Source of the DNA: Marchantia polymorpha subsp. ruderalis | Lineage: Eukaryota > Streptophyta > Marchantiopsida > Marchantiales > Marchantiaceae | Assembly (NCBI GenBank): GCA_037833965.1 | Contig: AP031355.1 | Coordinates: 20,361,501 to 20,425,500, forward strand | DNA length: 64,000 nucleotides | Direction of reading: 5' to 3' | Notes under the pieces: generated by a model | What the model saw: the letters and a program-made list of their open reading frames with translations, nothing else | The model's database searches: none | Told to the model about the DNA's origin: nothing | Shown: piece by piece, positions 40,070 to 51,815 of the stretch | Position numbering within the stretch: position 1 is the stretch's first letter | How the letters are laid out: each line of letters starts with the position of its first letter | Translations under genes and position numbers: made by a program

Positions 40070-41454
40070 TGTGAGAAGCTAAGACTGCTTCTCACACAAA
40101 ATTAACTAGATTCTGCAATGCTTTTTAGTTTACAGTATCTCTTTACTAGGGGAAGTTGACGAAAAAAGAAGAGTGTAAGTAAACCAGAAAACTATGTCAG
40201 AAGTAGGTTTGATAAAATTGTAATAACAGTAGTGGAAAGTTAGCTGGACACGGAACTGGTCTTCGGTTTTTTCTGAACCAGAAGAATGGATCAGGTAGAT
40301 TAAATCCAAACATTCTAAGTTTAAATCTAGGTATCCTAGAAGGCTTGGATGGAGTTTTGTACGACAGGCTGCTGGCAGTTGAAAGCGGTGAACACGTAGT
40401 CATCACCTGCTAAGTTCTCGGCAAGTGATATCTCAGGTTTTTTTTTTGGTGGCGGCTAGGGTTTCAAAGACAGTCAAGCCGTTGCAGTTAGGTCTAGAGT
40501 TGTAGTATTTAAATCCTCTTGGGGATTTTGTTTGGGACTCTTCTTTCACCTCCTATGCAACCTGGTTCGGTTGAAGCAGTTCTTCTGTTTTCTGCATACA
40601 ACGTCGGGCTCGAGGTCTTGCCGGTTCTGTGAGTGCTGCAAGGCCGCATCCGTAAGTTGGTGGAAGGAAGTCCCGTATTCAGTTCTAGAGAAAGAGTGGC
40701 GATGAATATGTTCTAGTGTATAGTGGGAGAGTCTTCTCATTGTCGTGTTTACCTATATAACGTCTGTGTGGGATAGCCGCTGCTAGTACTGGGTAGTATC
40801 CGGTGGGGTGCTCCGGGTAGGGGAACTCCGGATATACGTCAGTTCGACCTTCAGATGAGGTCCCACAATACCTGGACGGGGTAGTTCAGGAGATTGCACG
40901 GGGTTCTCACTTATCCTATATTGTACAATCTCCCCTCTGAATCTAGATCTGGATGTCGTTGTAGTGCTTAGTTGGAGTTCGTGGGGATCTTCTGCGTGAC
41001 CTGCTGATTCGAAGATAACAGTCGGGAACAGTTGTGAAAAGGTAACCACACCTCTGTTTTTTTTTAGTTTTTATTTTCATAGTGCCTCTTCCGGCACTTT
41101 AATCGCTGGGAGGGTAGGTGCCATCCTTCCACAAGACAAACGGCAGCCTCTGATATAGAGGTAAAACTTCTATTCTATCACTCGTTACATTTGTTGAACT
41201 TGGTATCCGAAAAGCTAATAGTATCTGAACTGCACGTATAGCTTTGGTTTTCGGAATATCATTCGTGAGGTTTCAACCTCAGGTCATTTCTGTTGTAGTT
41301 TCGGTTTGTTGTCCATAAATACCACATCTGAAAACTATGTCTACTTCATCTACTTCACAGGATCCCCGGAATGAACACTTGAGTCTCTGTTAGTAAGTTT
41401 TTTTTTCCCGAAAATTTGCTAGTTGAATGCTTTCAATGCTATCGTGTTCCGACA
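40070..41454 (+). mobile_element. LTR-type element nested in copia, TATGG target duplication
   Basis: It begins TGTGAGAAGC at 40070 and ends TTCCGACA at 41454. TATGG flanks it (40065-40069 and 41455-41459). Removing it joins LLYG to YGLKQ in the surrounding polymerase. Inside, TTGGTATCCGAAAAGC near 41200 resembles a tRNA-Met primer-binding site (TGGTATCAGAGC). An ATG near 41340 opens MSTSSTSQDPRNE, typical of a gag start, and soon stops. It therefore looks like a deletion derivative with one LTR of about 1.1 kb plus a leader. The left end is also a hairpin (TGTGAGAAGC...GCTTCTCACA). Confidence 0.65.
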
Positions 41455-42084
41455 TATGGTTTAAAGCAAAGTTCAAAAAGGTGAAATAAATGCTTCAACA
41501 ACTTCATGCACTCACGAGGATTCTTATGAAATATATTTGATACTTATGTTTACTTGAAGATGATTTTTGATTTGGCATTTGGGCTTATCATTCTTGTCTT
41601 GTATGTTAATGACATGCTTATTGCAGCTCCCAAAAGATCCAATGTTGATAAGTTGAAAGCTCACTTGAGCTCAACCTTCAGCATGAAGGATCTAGGCCCA
41701 GTCAAGATGATTCTTTGTATGGAGCTATTTAAAGTTCAGATAGGTTTGATCTCTAGTTAGAGTATGGAATACTTAATCCAAGGAAATGTACAATTCTGTT
41801 TGAGTCCCAAAAGTACATCACACTGGAGAAATTGAGGCTTGATATACATTTTAGCTTTAGTGAAGTTTTTTATCTCGGACGTGGACATAGCCCCATATGA
41901 AGGTCAACCACCTATATTGGTGTGTGATTCTTGTGAACTATTGTATATATGAGCTTGTTGGAAGAACAGAGCTAAGTTCCAACATTCTAAATCATATTCA
42001 ATAACATAGAATTTTTTTTAATTAAATTCTTTCAGGAAATTTCATGAATTTCATTAAAATTTACATCACATGAAATACTTGTTT

Positions 42085-42088
<4 letters not shown>

Positions 42089-42117
<29 letters not shown>
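42089..42117. repeat. (AT)n microsatellite
   Basis: This is a tract of about 14 AT units within AT-rich sequence. The following kilobase (42.1-43.05 kb) resembles 22.4-23.4 kb and holds no recognised gene. Confidence 0.85.
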
Positions 42118-42124
<7 letters not shown>

Positions 42125-43429
42125 AAATAATGTAGCATTATATGCTTTGCGATCAAGTATTCATGAATTTCAACACAAAGATCTATGTGTTCTTTACAAA
42201 TATGTAGAGGTAAATTATCTTCTTGTTTTTATTATTGTTTTAATAAGATTAAAAAAGACATGTTTCAAAATTTCCACAATTTCAAATCCAAAATAGTCAC
42301 TCCAAAGATTGAGATTAATTTTAGTTTCAGAATTTTTTTTAAACTTGATATTTTGAATGTGTGACATGATATTGATTTTTCATTTCAATTTGATAGAAAA
42401 AAAAATATTTTGTATTTTCAAAATTCATATATGTAAATGATTTTGAAATCAAATTATTTTGTAGCCAGTATTTGATCAAAATTCAAACAATTTTAAAAAT
42501 AGATCCCCAATTCTCAATTGTCAAAAAAATATGTTCTCGATTATTTATTAACTCATAAATCATATCAGTCACATTTTTCAAAAACATAAAAAAATTTCAT
42601 GAGTTTTCCAAAAACTTTGGGGTGTTGAAGTATTTTTTACATGGATTTTCACAAAATATCACATTTAATCATAAACTCAAATTCATATAAAACATAATAC
42701 TAATCAAGGCTGTTGATTTGTGCAAAGGATCAGGATTTAAAATAGACATTTGCAATAATTTCTAAAAATTTGGTACAAATAAAAATCCAAGTATAATATT
42801 ATCATTTACATTGCAGTGTAAAACTTGATGTATGTGTAAGATTACAAATTAATAATAAATGGAGTAAAATGCTCAAATTTGTCTTGAAATCAGAATATTA
42901 AATTAATTTGGATGAATTCAAACGCAAAATGATAATTTGAACATGATGTATAAAATAATATTATAGGTACGTGTTCATTATAAGCATATTTTATTTACAA
43001 TTTACCGATGCAACTTATCCTATATAGGTACTTTTGAAATAAATTTTGAACCTATATGTTTTTTTCTCCCAAATTAAACCTCAATCGAAGCTGTTGGAAT
43101 CAATTTATTCAAAGAATTGAATATAATATCTTCTAATATATTCAATGCTTCGAAATATACAATGTATGGTTCGAGCATAGCAGAATTCCAGGTGAGCCCA
43201 TAGAATTTTACGTTACATTTAATTTGTGGAGATGTGCAAGTCATTGTGTCCAATCCATTGGCTTCCTGCGGCCTTCCACTTATTGGGTCTCATTGACGGT
43301 TATGTATCAGTTAATTATCATAGGAAAATATTGTATTTCATAACTGCCAAAGACACCTTACAGGTAAGTTAAACATTTGACGCATGTTGCTTAGAAATCG
43401 CGCAGAAACCTTTTTCTCTCTTATCTTTA

Positions 43430-43800
43430 ACTCTGCCTCTCGAGTTGTCTTAGACAACTTGGGCAAAACAACTTGTCTTGCAGAAGATGGAAACCATCTT
43501 GGGTAAGACATAAGTCTGCCCGTAGCCTTTGACTACCAAATTCGTTTTTTAACTGCTTATCCTGCCATCTCCATTGTGATTCATTTTGTTCATCCATTTG
43601 CAACCAATCACATTCTGTACTTTGACAAAGGAGCCAAATCTCATATCTCATATGCATCAGATGCAGTCATCTCTTCATCCATGGCTTTCTTCCATTTGGC
43701 ATCTCTAACAGCATCATCAAAGCATGTAGGTTCTACGTCTTGCGCAATCTTTGCCAGATATGCACAATGGTGACCCACATAGCTATCAATCGTTGCACCA
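43430..43800 (-). pseudogene. Second copia fragment: start of reverse transcriptase, minus strand
   Basis: Read from about 43790 down: YLAKIAQDVEPTCFDDAVRD, then AKWKKAMDEEM, a stop in place of Trp in the family's ETWDL motif, then in a shifted frame VIGCKWMNKMNHNGDG and LVVKGYGQTYV. These are the classical copia motifs around the polymerase start (EPxxFxxAxxxxxWxxAMxEE and IGCKWVxKxK). It is frameshifted and truncated. It runs opposite to the neighbouring 38-41.8 kb element, so it is a separate insertion. Confidence 0.75.
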
Positions 43801-43899
43801 GTTTCTTCTTGCCTGAAAATCTTCTCAACCTTTCATGCATGCCTTCCAAAGCCTTTTTTAACACCTAGCGTCTTCACAAAAGATATCTCAACAAAACCA

Positions 43900-45300
43900 T
43901 AACTGAAATGAAATGAAATTGTAAAAGGCCAAACTCTTCCACCAACCAAACCGTAAGATGTTTACAGAAGAACATATGTTGTGCACGAGATGATAAAAAA
44001 CATAACAGTTATAAAAGATCGATTAATAATTTTTTATATAGAGCTAGTGGTGTTTTTTACACGGATTAATTTAGAACCACACAAGAGCTTGTAATAAGTG
44101 TTTGGAAAAAGTGTTCAAAATCATTGGTAGTAAGTATGAATCTTCATCTATTCATCATTAGTAGACAATTATCTTTTTATTTAGTTCATAAACGAATATA
44201 AAAATTTGAAAATAAAATAACCTAAAAAGAGAGGAAATACGTAGAGATTAATATATGATTACAGATATATAGACCATATATCTGTTATCTATGTTAATGA
44301 CTTATGCAATTGTTAATTACTTATGCACAAAGCTCACTGGATGTGTCAGAAACTGGCTTGGAGTACGCGTACAATTCAGTACTGGGAAAGTTGTTCGCAA
44401 AATCCGAACAAATAGGAGATGGGCTGTCTTACAAAGAATCACATGTTGATATTCGAATGAACACGCAAAGAGAAGGTTCCACCAAAGCGAGCACGCTAGT
44501 CTGACCTGGCAAGACATTGAAGTACTGTACGAATCGCCGCAGCCCATGAGTTCAACCTGACTGCACGTGCAGGGTGATAGACACTACATAGCGGATTTTC
44601 GTTTTAGAGCTTTCATCTCCCATTGAAGTGAAGACGTGCGGAACAAAAGCAGCGGCCATTCGCTGCATCCCTATCTTCACATCTCGTAGCTAAGCGAGCT
44701 TTTGACTTCAAACTTTATGTATACTAAAGGTATTTTGAATGGTATAAGGTTGGCACTTTTGGTCTCTTCTTGGCAATTATTGTTATCTACTATGGATTAA
44801 ATGCTGGACTTTACATATGCCTCTCGGAATTCTGAATTCCATGATCCATACATCGTGAATTTTCATACTTTCAATCCACCAAAAAAAATTAATTCATGGT
44901 ACAAAAGCATCATGGTGCTCTACGTACCTTTATCCAGTGTGATGTTATTGGGGCTATTCTCATGACTTTTTTCATCCATGTAAGATTTGACGTGTTTTTT
45001 ATTAAATCATTCTTTTAGAAGTCAATAAAGTATATGATTTTTTTCAATTTTTATTTTTAAATCTAATTACCATTTCGTATTAATTTTGTGAATGAATATA
45101 TCGATATCATGTAATCATTTAATATAATCTCATATTGACTTTTGTTCACATATTTGATAGAATTTTATATCACATTTTCTATATTTTAAACTATAATTTA
45201 ATGAAATATAGCGTAACGATATTTGGTAAAAATTGAGAGAATATTTTTATAATTTATTTAGATATTTTTCTTTATCGAAATAAATATAGATAACACATAC
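43900..45300. repeat. AT-rich DNA and inverted copy of the 19.5-20.35 kb block
   Basis: About 44310-45000 is the reverse of 19.53-20.17 kb, including CTGACCTGGCAAGACATTGA. No gene was recognised. The flanking parts are AT-rich. Confidence 0.6.
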
Positions 45301-45399
45301 AATGATTCAAATGTATTAGTATTCTGTAACATTATCAATACGATTTCCAAATGCACGGTCAACAGAGACCCTATTCTACTGTACTCTTTCAAGTTTGTT

Positions 45400-46700
45400 T
45401 TCTCGAACTCGATTAATGAAACCATTCGGGTCTTTTGATCATGAAAAACATTTTAACCCTGTTAAGTTGGAAATAATAGCCGCATTTTGGGTAAAATACC
45501 TACTTGCCTAGAATTGAGTAAACATTACGTGTGTCACCCATCTTCTCATCACCCTTATCTCAACTTCAAAGTAAACTTCTGCAAATATTGTAAATATCTT
45601 TGTAATCAACACACGTGAGAGCTTTGGATAGGCAACATCTCGAAGGCTTCTTCATAAGTATGATGCATTAGGTGCTTTCTTTCTGCCCTAACATAGATGT
45701 ACGTAAGCATGTTATCAGGAACTTTTCTATCCAACAACATGAATCCACCCGACATTGGCTATAGTTTACAGCCAATATCTTAACTAATTATCCCATTCGC
45801 ATGTTCCGAGGTCCATTACACTCATATCCATCTTCCTCCAATATTTGACCCATGACAGTGCTACATGTGATTATAGTACTATATCATATTATTTTAGACT
45901 ATGTTGGAACAATGAAGTCTAATTCATCACCAAGCACCAATCCCCTTACTCTGGTGTAGCCACAGGTTGCTACTGGTCTTCACAAGTTGTGAGAAATTCA
46001 TCGGATCAGAGTCTACATAACGACACCTAATACGAATTTAGCATCAACTCGAAACTCAACGATAATGTCATCTGACTTCTCAGCCATCTGTCAATCATCA
46101 TGAAATGTAAAGTTGGTAACTTCGTTATACTCTTTACATTCAATATTCTGATGCAAGACACGTACATGGATAAACGTGAAGATCAGGAAAGTACATCATT
46201 ACATACCATAGAACGAACTCGTATATTGTTGATAGAATTATATTTTTTAAGCTTTCCAAACCACGAAGGGCCAACGCACCGATTTCCTTTACAGAACTCA
46301 GAACAGATTGTTGTTCATATGGATGTGATAAGATGGAAACTGGAAGAGACTGGAATTATCATGGACATTGCCAAGGCGGCTGTCAAACTTTATCGACACG
46401 AGAATAATTGTCTGTAACACGACTCTAGACAGCCTAATTCATCTGATCCAGAACTTGTAGATACAGAGCTCACAGGTGTCAGCGTTATTTCTTACGCTTT
46501 TTTTTTAGACTCGTACGTACCCCATAACATCACATGTCCTCAAGCGCGGTCAACGTACAGTTCTGCTCAGGCATGCCCATGGCCGCCCTCGTTTAAGTCT
46601 TCACTCATCACATGCTTGCTTTTTCTCGAAATAACTGCAAAGCTATGTCTGGCAATTAACCCGCGTTCTTTTCTAGCAGGGAGGGGCTTGCTCGTCCGAA
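45400..46700. repeat. DIR-B copy 4 upstream block (inverted relative to 17.9-19.2 kb)
   Basis: It shares CTTATCTCAACTTCAAAGTA, GACACGTACATGGATAAACG and other segments with the upstream regions of copies 1 and 5. A 105-codon frame at 46100 is not recognisable and is probably incidental. Confidence 0.65.
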
Positions 46701-46712
46701 GGTCCTCTCCCT

Positions 46713-46719
46713 ATATAAA
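46713..46719 (+). promoter_or_regulatory. TATA box of DIR-B copy 4
   Basis: CTATATAAACGCGAACGCG follows GGTCCTCTCC, as in the other copies. Confidence 0.6.
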
Positions 46720-46800
46720 CGCGAACGCGAACTCATGCATCACTACCAAGGCCAGCAAGAAAATCGAAGATACTGGGAAGGAGTTTCGAGGTTCAAGAGG

Positions 46801-47294
46801 TAAGATCAACATGTGCAACTCCTATGGTAACCGGTGCTGATGTCTGTTAGTTGCAGAGTGCCTCGTGACTGACTTAGCACTCTGGAGTACTGCAAAACAT
46901 TCGTTTGGGTCAAACGCAGTTAGTTTGAGGAGTTTGCTGTGGTAGGTGATGGAATTAGAGATATATCTGTGGTGAGAATGACAGTTGTCACCAAAACGAG
47001 CGACAAAAACTGCATTAGTCAAAGTCCTGTATGCCGTTCTTGTCTTCTTATCATTAATCATCCAGAACTTAAGAAACAGTTTGATTCTCATGATGGCAAC
47101 CTTTGCTTTTCCTAAATACGTAATGTCTTGCAAGCTGCATAATGATTTTAGTGAGAAACAGTATTATTATCTGCAAAAGTATATGAATACAATCTGTTCG
47201 TCACTAATCCCCGTCTATATATTTTGAGCTTAAAAAGGGCGTTTTGGTCATTAACAGAGATTTCTGACAGATTCTACGTGCGACGTGCTCACAG
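46801..47294 (+). other. Predicted 5' UTR intron of DIR-B copy 4, enlarged by an insertion
   Basis: The donor is AAGAG/GTAAGATC (46801) and the acceptor is GCTCACAG/ATAATC (47294). The intron is about 494 bases instead of about 125. The extra roughly 370 bases (about 46862-47230) interrupt GCAGAGTGC...GCTTAAAA and have no match elsewhere in the window. A minus-strand frame (46822-47133) in the insert is unrecognised. Splicing may be altered. Confidence 0.55.
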
Positions 47295-47326
47295 ATAATC
47301 TGGTTCAAGATCAGCGCTCTAGGGCC

Positions 47327-47959
47327 ATGGATCACATGTCGTTGAGGAGTAATTCAAAAGTGAATGCTTCGTACTGCAAGTATGTCATGAGCTACTATGA
47401 GTTCATACCGGCCGGCGACACAGAAGTGTTCAAGCCCTTGGCAGCTGATCCGGTTCCGAACAAAGGAATAGGCTACGTCAAGAACAATCTCCTATACTCC
47501 TCAAGGGACAAAACAAAAGTTTACGGGCACGTTGGTGGGTTGTACTTCTACCATACAGAGGACGTGATCGAGGATGTGGTGACAATTACCTTCTCCGAAG
47601 GCTTGGTCCGACCGTGGGGAGGCAGCTCGATCAGCCTGCGAGGCTCGTGGTTCATGACTCCAGACGGTCAAGCTGATCTTGACAAACAGGAGCTGGGCAT
47701 CGTGGGTGGACAGGGCCAATTCAGAGGCGCCACGGGTTTTGTCAAGTACGAGAAAGTGCAGAAAGATCCGCAAACCGTGTTCCATGTCACTTGCCACATC
47801 TATGTTCCTGACTTCGTCGGCCGCGATCACGAAGTTGAGATCAACCTCAACGAGCTGCTCGAAGCTGATGCCAAACCAAACGGCTTTCACGGCCATGGTC
47901 ACGATCAGGGTTACGGTCATGGTCATAATCATGGTCACGGTCATGATCGAAGAGAGTAG
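47327..47959 (+). CDS. DIR-B copy 4: dirigent-like protein with His-rich tail
   Basis: The protein has 210 residues. It matches copy 2 except Ala in FRGATGF and Tyr for His in the tail (DQGYGHGHN), leaving eight His. The start lies in GCCATGG; the frame is open 14 codons upstream, across the predicted acceptor. It is divergently oriented to copy 3 across a 10.6-kb spacer filled with copia debris. DIR-A copy 3 lies downstream on the same strand. Confidence 0.87.
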   Translation: MDHMSLRSNSKVNASYCKYVMSYYEFIPAGDTEVFKPLAADPVPNKGIGYVKNNLLYSSRDKTKVYGHVGGLYFYHTEDVIEDVVTITFSEGLVRPWGGSSISLRGSWFMTPDGQADLDKQELGIVGGQGQFRGATGFVKYEKVQKDPQTVFHVTCHIYVPDFVGRDHEVEINLNELLEADAKPNGFHGHGHDQGYGHGHNHGHGHDRRE

Positions 47960-47986
47960 GGCGACTGCCTGAAGGTCTCATGGCTG

Positions 47987-49400
47987 CTAGAACTGAATCG
48001 GACTTGTCTGCCGTTTCGCGACGATACTCTCGAGCTGGTGTGATGCAGATACGACAAGCATGGAGTTGTTTTCCCGGACGAAGTTTGTGAGCTTTATCAG
48101 TCGGTATAGAATCCTTCTCAGTAGGATTATATTCTGTTTAGTCGGGCAAGCATATGTAGTTCCGGAAGTTAGGATAGAACTCATACCAGGCCTGCATATC
48201 CTATTAGGCTCATTTGATGTCATCTGCTTCTCCATATTTTTGGCTCGATGCAACGACGCGACGACCAGTGACACACGATTACATGCCAAATCATAGCTAT
48301 TCAGATGGCTCGAGATAACTAAGACCTCTAGGTTTAGTTGACTTCGAAAGCTGCTGTGCCTTCTCCAGGTCCACCTGGTCTTCGACCATTTCATATCCAC
48401 GATCCAGACCAGGGGTCTCAACATTCCTCCCGTTGAAGAGTTTGACGTCACTGATAGCTCGGGATCCTATGTGTCGAATATGCCTAGGTATAAAGTGGAA
48501 TGATGTTCTTTACACAACATATCCTGACTATCGATGTCAAATACAGATAAATTTTCAGATTCTTCTTATTTTCTTTCATACACTTCCATCTCGTGACAGC
48601 CTCAAGTACTTCTGATTCCTTCTATTATATGAAATCTCATCAATTTCAAGAGTGGTCATTGATCAAACGAAGATACGAGTGTATCCCACCCTAGGAAAAA
48701 TTACTGTATCCCCTCCTAATTTTTGAGATTATAATTACACAATTGCTCAACGAATGAATAAGAGCTCAAATCAACAATAATTTTGCATATATATATAATT
48801 TAGTGGAATAATTCTGTAGCAGATATTGGGTAAAATTATCATTGAACTGAATAATTTCTATATTGATTTTTGGAGATGGGGACAACATGCCAGTTATTTT
48901 GAGTTTAAAATATAGACTCTTTCAGGCATTGGAAACCCTAGAGGTCATCATACTTTAGGCACATCTACATTCTGAAGTTCTGGTAGTTCAAGTTTTGAAC
49001 TATAAGATCTGGAGAACTTCAGTTAGAACATATTTATATGTAGAGCTCAAAGAAAGCCTTCAAACTAATTGAGTGGATGATGATAAGCATCCATATCTAT
49101 ACAATATATGTCATTTTTAAACTGTATAAGTACTTTAAGTTTCCAATCATGTGAAGGCAATGTCTTTCAAAGACAGCTTAGTCTTTGTGGGGAGGGATAG
49201 AGAGAAAAAATAAATTTCTCCGAGAGCTGTTTATTGTTCCCAGATAATACATTTTTTCCAAAGACTCAGTATTAAATGAAATTGTACCAAAACTGTAAAC
49301 ATCAGCCACTTTCAAAGCTGTAAGTAAAGCATGTTTTAAAAAAATTGCATTCCAATATGGGAGTTCGAATGCACTTCATATGCGGACAAGCATAAAGCAG
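47987..49400. other. DIR-B 3' flank and unassigned region, partly repeated at 60.2-60.65 kb
   Basis: 47987-48260 is the common DIR-B 3' flank. 48.27-48.47 kb holds a gene-like minus-strand stretch (GLDRGYEMVEDQVDLEKAQQ) that I do not recognise. 48.55-48.97 kb is similar to 60.27-60.65 kb in the same orientation (GGCATTGGAAACCCTAGAG). No complete gene is seen. Confidence 0.45.
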
Positions 49401-49669
49401 AAAGCGTAACCAGGTTCGAACATGGTATTGCGAGATTATTGACTAGAATCCATCAACATCAATTTCTTCAGATGGAGATATATTGCCTTAAACCGCGTGC
49501 TTCGGCAACCCACAATCCGATATAAAGACCAGTGAAAGCTCCGTTCCAACTCACACTGCTGCCTCTTCGTCGAGAATCTCACGTAGAGATTCTCCTTCTG
49601 GTCAAACATTCGTCGTCGTTCTCGTCCTACATTGACACATCTTCTATCTCCTGGTGCCTAGTCAACGGA

Positions 49670-50140
49670 ATGGCTCCATACAGTAGCTCTGCCATTCTCA
49701 ACACATTATTCCTGATTCTATGCACCTCTAGTTTGCTCACTGCAGATACTGCTCTGCGTGGTCCAGATGTGACAATCTACATATTCCAGACCAATCCTCC
49801 CGCAGCTAACGCAACTGCAGTGACAATTTATCCACCAGGTATCCTACATCCATATCCAGTCGGGATCCCTATCGTCACTGAGGGCGACCAGCCTATCTGA
49901 CTGACTGCTTCGGAACAATCACAAATTGTCGGCAGGCAGAGGGTCATTCGAGTCAAGGGAAATACGCAAGAGGATCAAGCCAGGATTCAATCAACTGGAG
50001 TCTTGGACCTGAAGATAAATGGTCGGCATGGGACCATATCATATGGTACCAATTTTCTTCCGTCTGAAGATCTGGGCATCACTGGTGGCACGGGAGCCTA
50101 TGAGTCTGCAAGATTACTGTCATCAGTGTATCCCGCTTAA
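49670..50140 (+). pseudogene. DIR-A copy 3: dirigent-like pseudogene
   Basis: The start and signal peptide match the intact copy 2 (MAPYSSSAILNTLFLILCTS). At about 49898 an AGA codon has become TGA, ending the frame after GDQPI. Downstream, about 27 bases in the GTISYSGIF region are missing. The conserved GGTGAYESARLLSSVYPA and its stop remain at the end. It is a pseudogene by both the nonsense change and the deletion. The identical final stop in copies 2 and 3 shows that the short C-terminus predates the duplication. Confidence 0.82.
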
Positions 50141-51815
50141 AGACAATCGTGAAATGGGAGCTGAACATTTGCTACCCAGAACTGTGCAAGCTAGATTCCT
50201 TGTGGGGCTAGTGCCGATAAGAAGATAGCAGATGAGAATCCATCCAAGGGGCCATTACAAGCCCCACGCAACGGGGGGAATATCCTCTTAACACACCCTT
50301 GGAAGCTGTGCTGGATATTTGATCAAAGATATGAGATAAAGTCATCCAGACAGTCGTTTTCCATAGTGAGTTGTGCCTTCAGAAACACCAGGATGCAAAT
50401 TGAGACTCTGATTCAAGAGCATTTCTGGGCTGGTCAGCGCTGATCTTCATCGACACTTCGTCCGTGGACTTTGAAGCAGTTCTGAATCCAACCCATATGC
50501 CCATGAGATTCGAAACAATGTTCTGTTACCTAGAATAAATGTGGGAACTTCTTATTAGAATTCTTTTGTAGGGATGGGTTTAATAAACGGGTAACATGTG
50601 GGCTCTGATGCTGCATAACCAGAGACCATTAATAAATGCGGTACAGATTATCTACTGGCTGCTGCGTTCGCAAAATTAGATGTTTCATAGTAGACGGCAT
50701 TTCAGTGGTAATTACAGCACATATTGTTTTCCTGTTCGATATATATCAACTTACTCGAAGAATTTGAAGTTTTCGATAAGAAATAAAACCCCTGTTCAAT
50801 CCGGACATTCATGGTTAGTTCAAACTCTTTAGAAGTTCAAACGCGCATGCATAGTAAATGTGGCATCTGCGGCCATGTGACACTGCGAGCAAGCTCTAGT
50901 GTGTCTAGGGAAAATGGAGAAGAGGATGTAAAGATTTATCGCTACTTATTTATCAAAGAGAATGTACCTCCTTACCAGCCGAAGCAGGAAGGTGATCGTA
51001 ATCATCGATTCTCTCCACCTGAGACCTGAAGACTGCCTGTACTATACATACTGCCTCGGCCTGATAAAGAAGACAGACACGGCGGTCCGGACTTTTGAAC
51101 CAATCTACGTAAGATTGACGTCAGTCTGGTTGCCTCGAAACCCTGTAATTTCACCTCTGTATGAGTCTGACGTTGAAATCTCTAAATCGATATTCACTCC
51201 ACATGGAAACTCACTGACAACATCATATATTCATCATATTATCATATTTAGTAACTTCGTTCGTGCATAGGTCATAACTTCCTGACAAGGTTACTCAAAG
51301 TATATTTCTTTTGATGCGAGGATGATGTTCTAAACGTGGTAGCTATCCATAATAGTCCTATCACATCTTTAGATTGAGTGATTATCTATGCCATGGATAG
51401 GTGACAATGGAGTGATTGCAACCGCAAGTATCTCCAATCATTAAAGTGTACGGAGAGTGAGCTCTCCTGTTCATCTAACTTCGGACGCATCGGGAACTAC
51501 GATCTTAGACACACTTCAGATCTTTTTGAGCATGTGTATCGAACTTAGTACCCATCTACTAGTGTACTCTAGTAGATGAAGTGGTATCACTCTATTTGGC
51601 AGGTACTATATATGATAGATAGAAGACACCAGTGATTATTTTGTTCTTTGATATTTGGGACTAGCCCTAGTTCCATGTAACACAAGGGCTAATATATTTT
51701 ATAGCTTCATGTCATATATTTTATTGTACCCAAGATATCAAACATGGGACCAGCCCCTAGTACTTTGTACCACACGTGGTTTCAAACATGTTGTGCTTGA
51801 TGGTGTCTTCCGAAA
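50141..51815. repeat. Inverted copy of the 6.69-8.12 kb block
   Basis: This is the counterpart of the block at 6.69-8.12 kb without the D copy C insertion or the E/D nest. Near 51815 the sequence runs on (TTCCGAAAATTTTTGGCATA) where the other arm has the E terminus. Confidence 0.7.
50989..51270 (+). CDS. Unrecognised ORF or exon, duplicate of 7325-7528
   Basis: It reads VIVIIDSLHLRPEDCLYYTY and SVWLPRNPVISPLYESDVEI, matching the minus-strand frame at 7325-7528, and extends further because a stop is lost. The codon pattern of change between the copies suggests a once-coding sequence. No family is recognised. Confidence 0.28.
   Translation, partial: KVIVIIDSLHLRPEDCLYYTYCLGLIKKTDTAVRTFEPIYVRLTSVWLPRNPVISPLYESDVEISKSIFTPHGNSLTTSYIHHIIIFSNFVRA

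Larger units (their letters stand above)
37980..41800 (+). pseudogene. Decayed Ty1/copia gag-pol, split by a nested element
   Basis: In order on the plus strand: a gag remnant (YNEVVAALLTK, about 38090); a CCHC zinc knuckle with an internal stop (KCDKFGHIHKDC, about 38300); the pre-integrase motif (LYILEGTT...NQLGHMSEKGL, 38870-38985); an integrase piece (ARHLTTSYNSEQNGVSD-like, about 39370); the start of reverse transcriptase (MKSLLANNTWELVEL, 39680); CRLLKLLYG (40050), which continues after the nested element as YGLKQ (41455); then LYVNDMLIAAPK and FSMKDLGPVKMILCMELF (41600-41740). The catalytic YVDD reads YVND. Stops and frameshifts are frequent, so it is dead. Confidence 0.8.
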
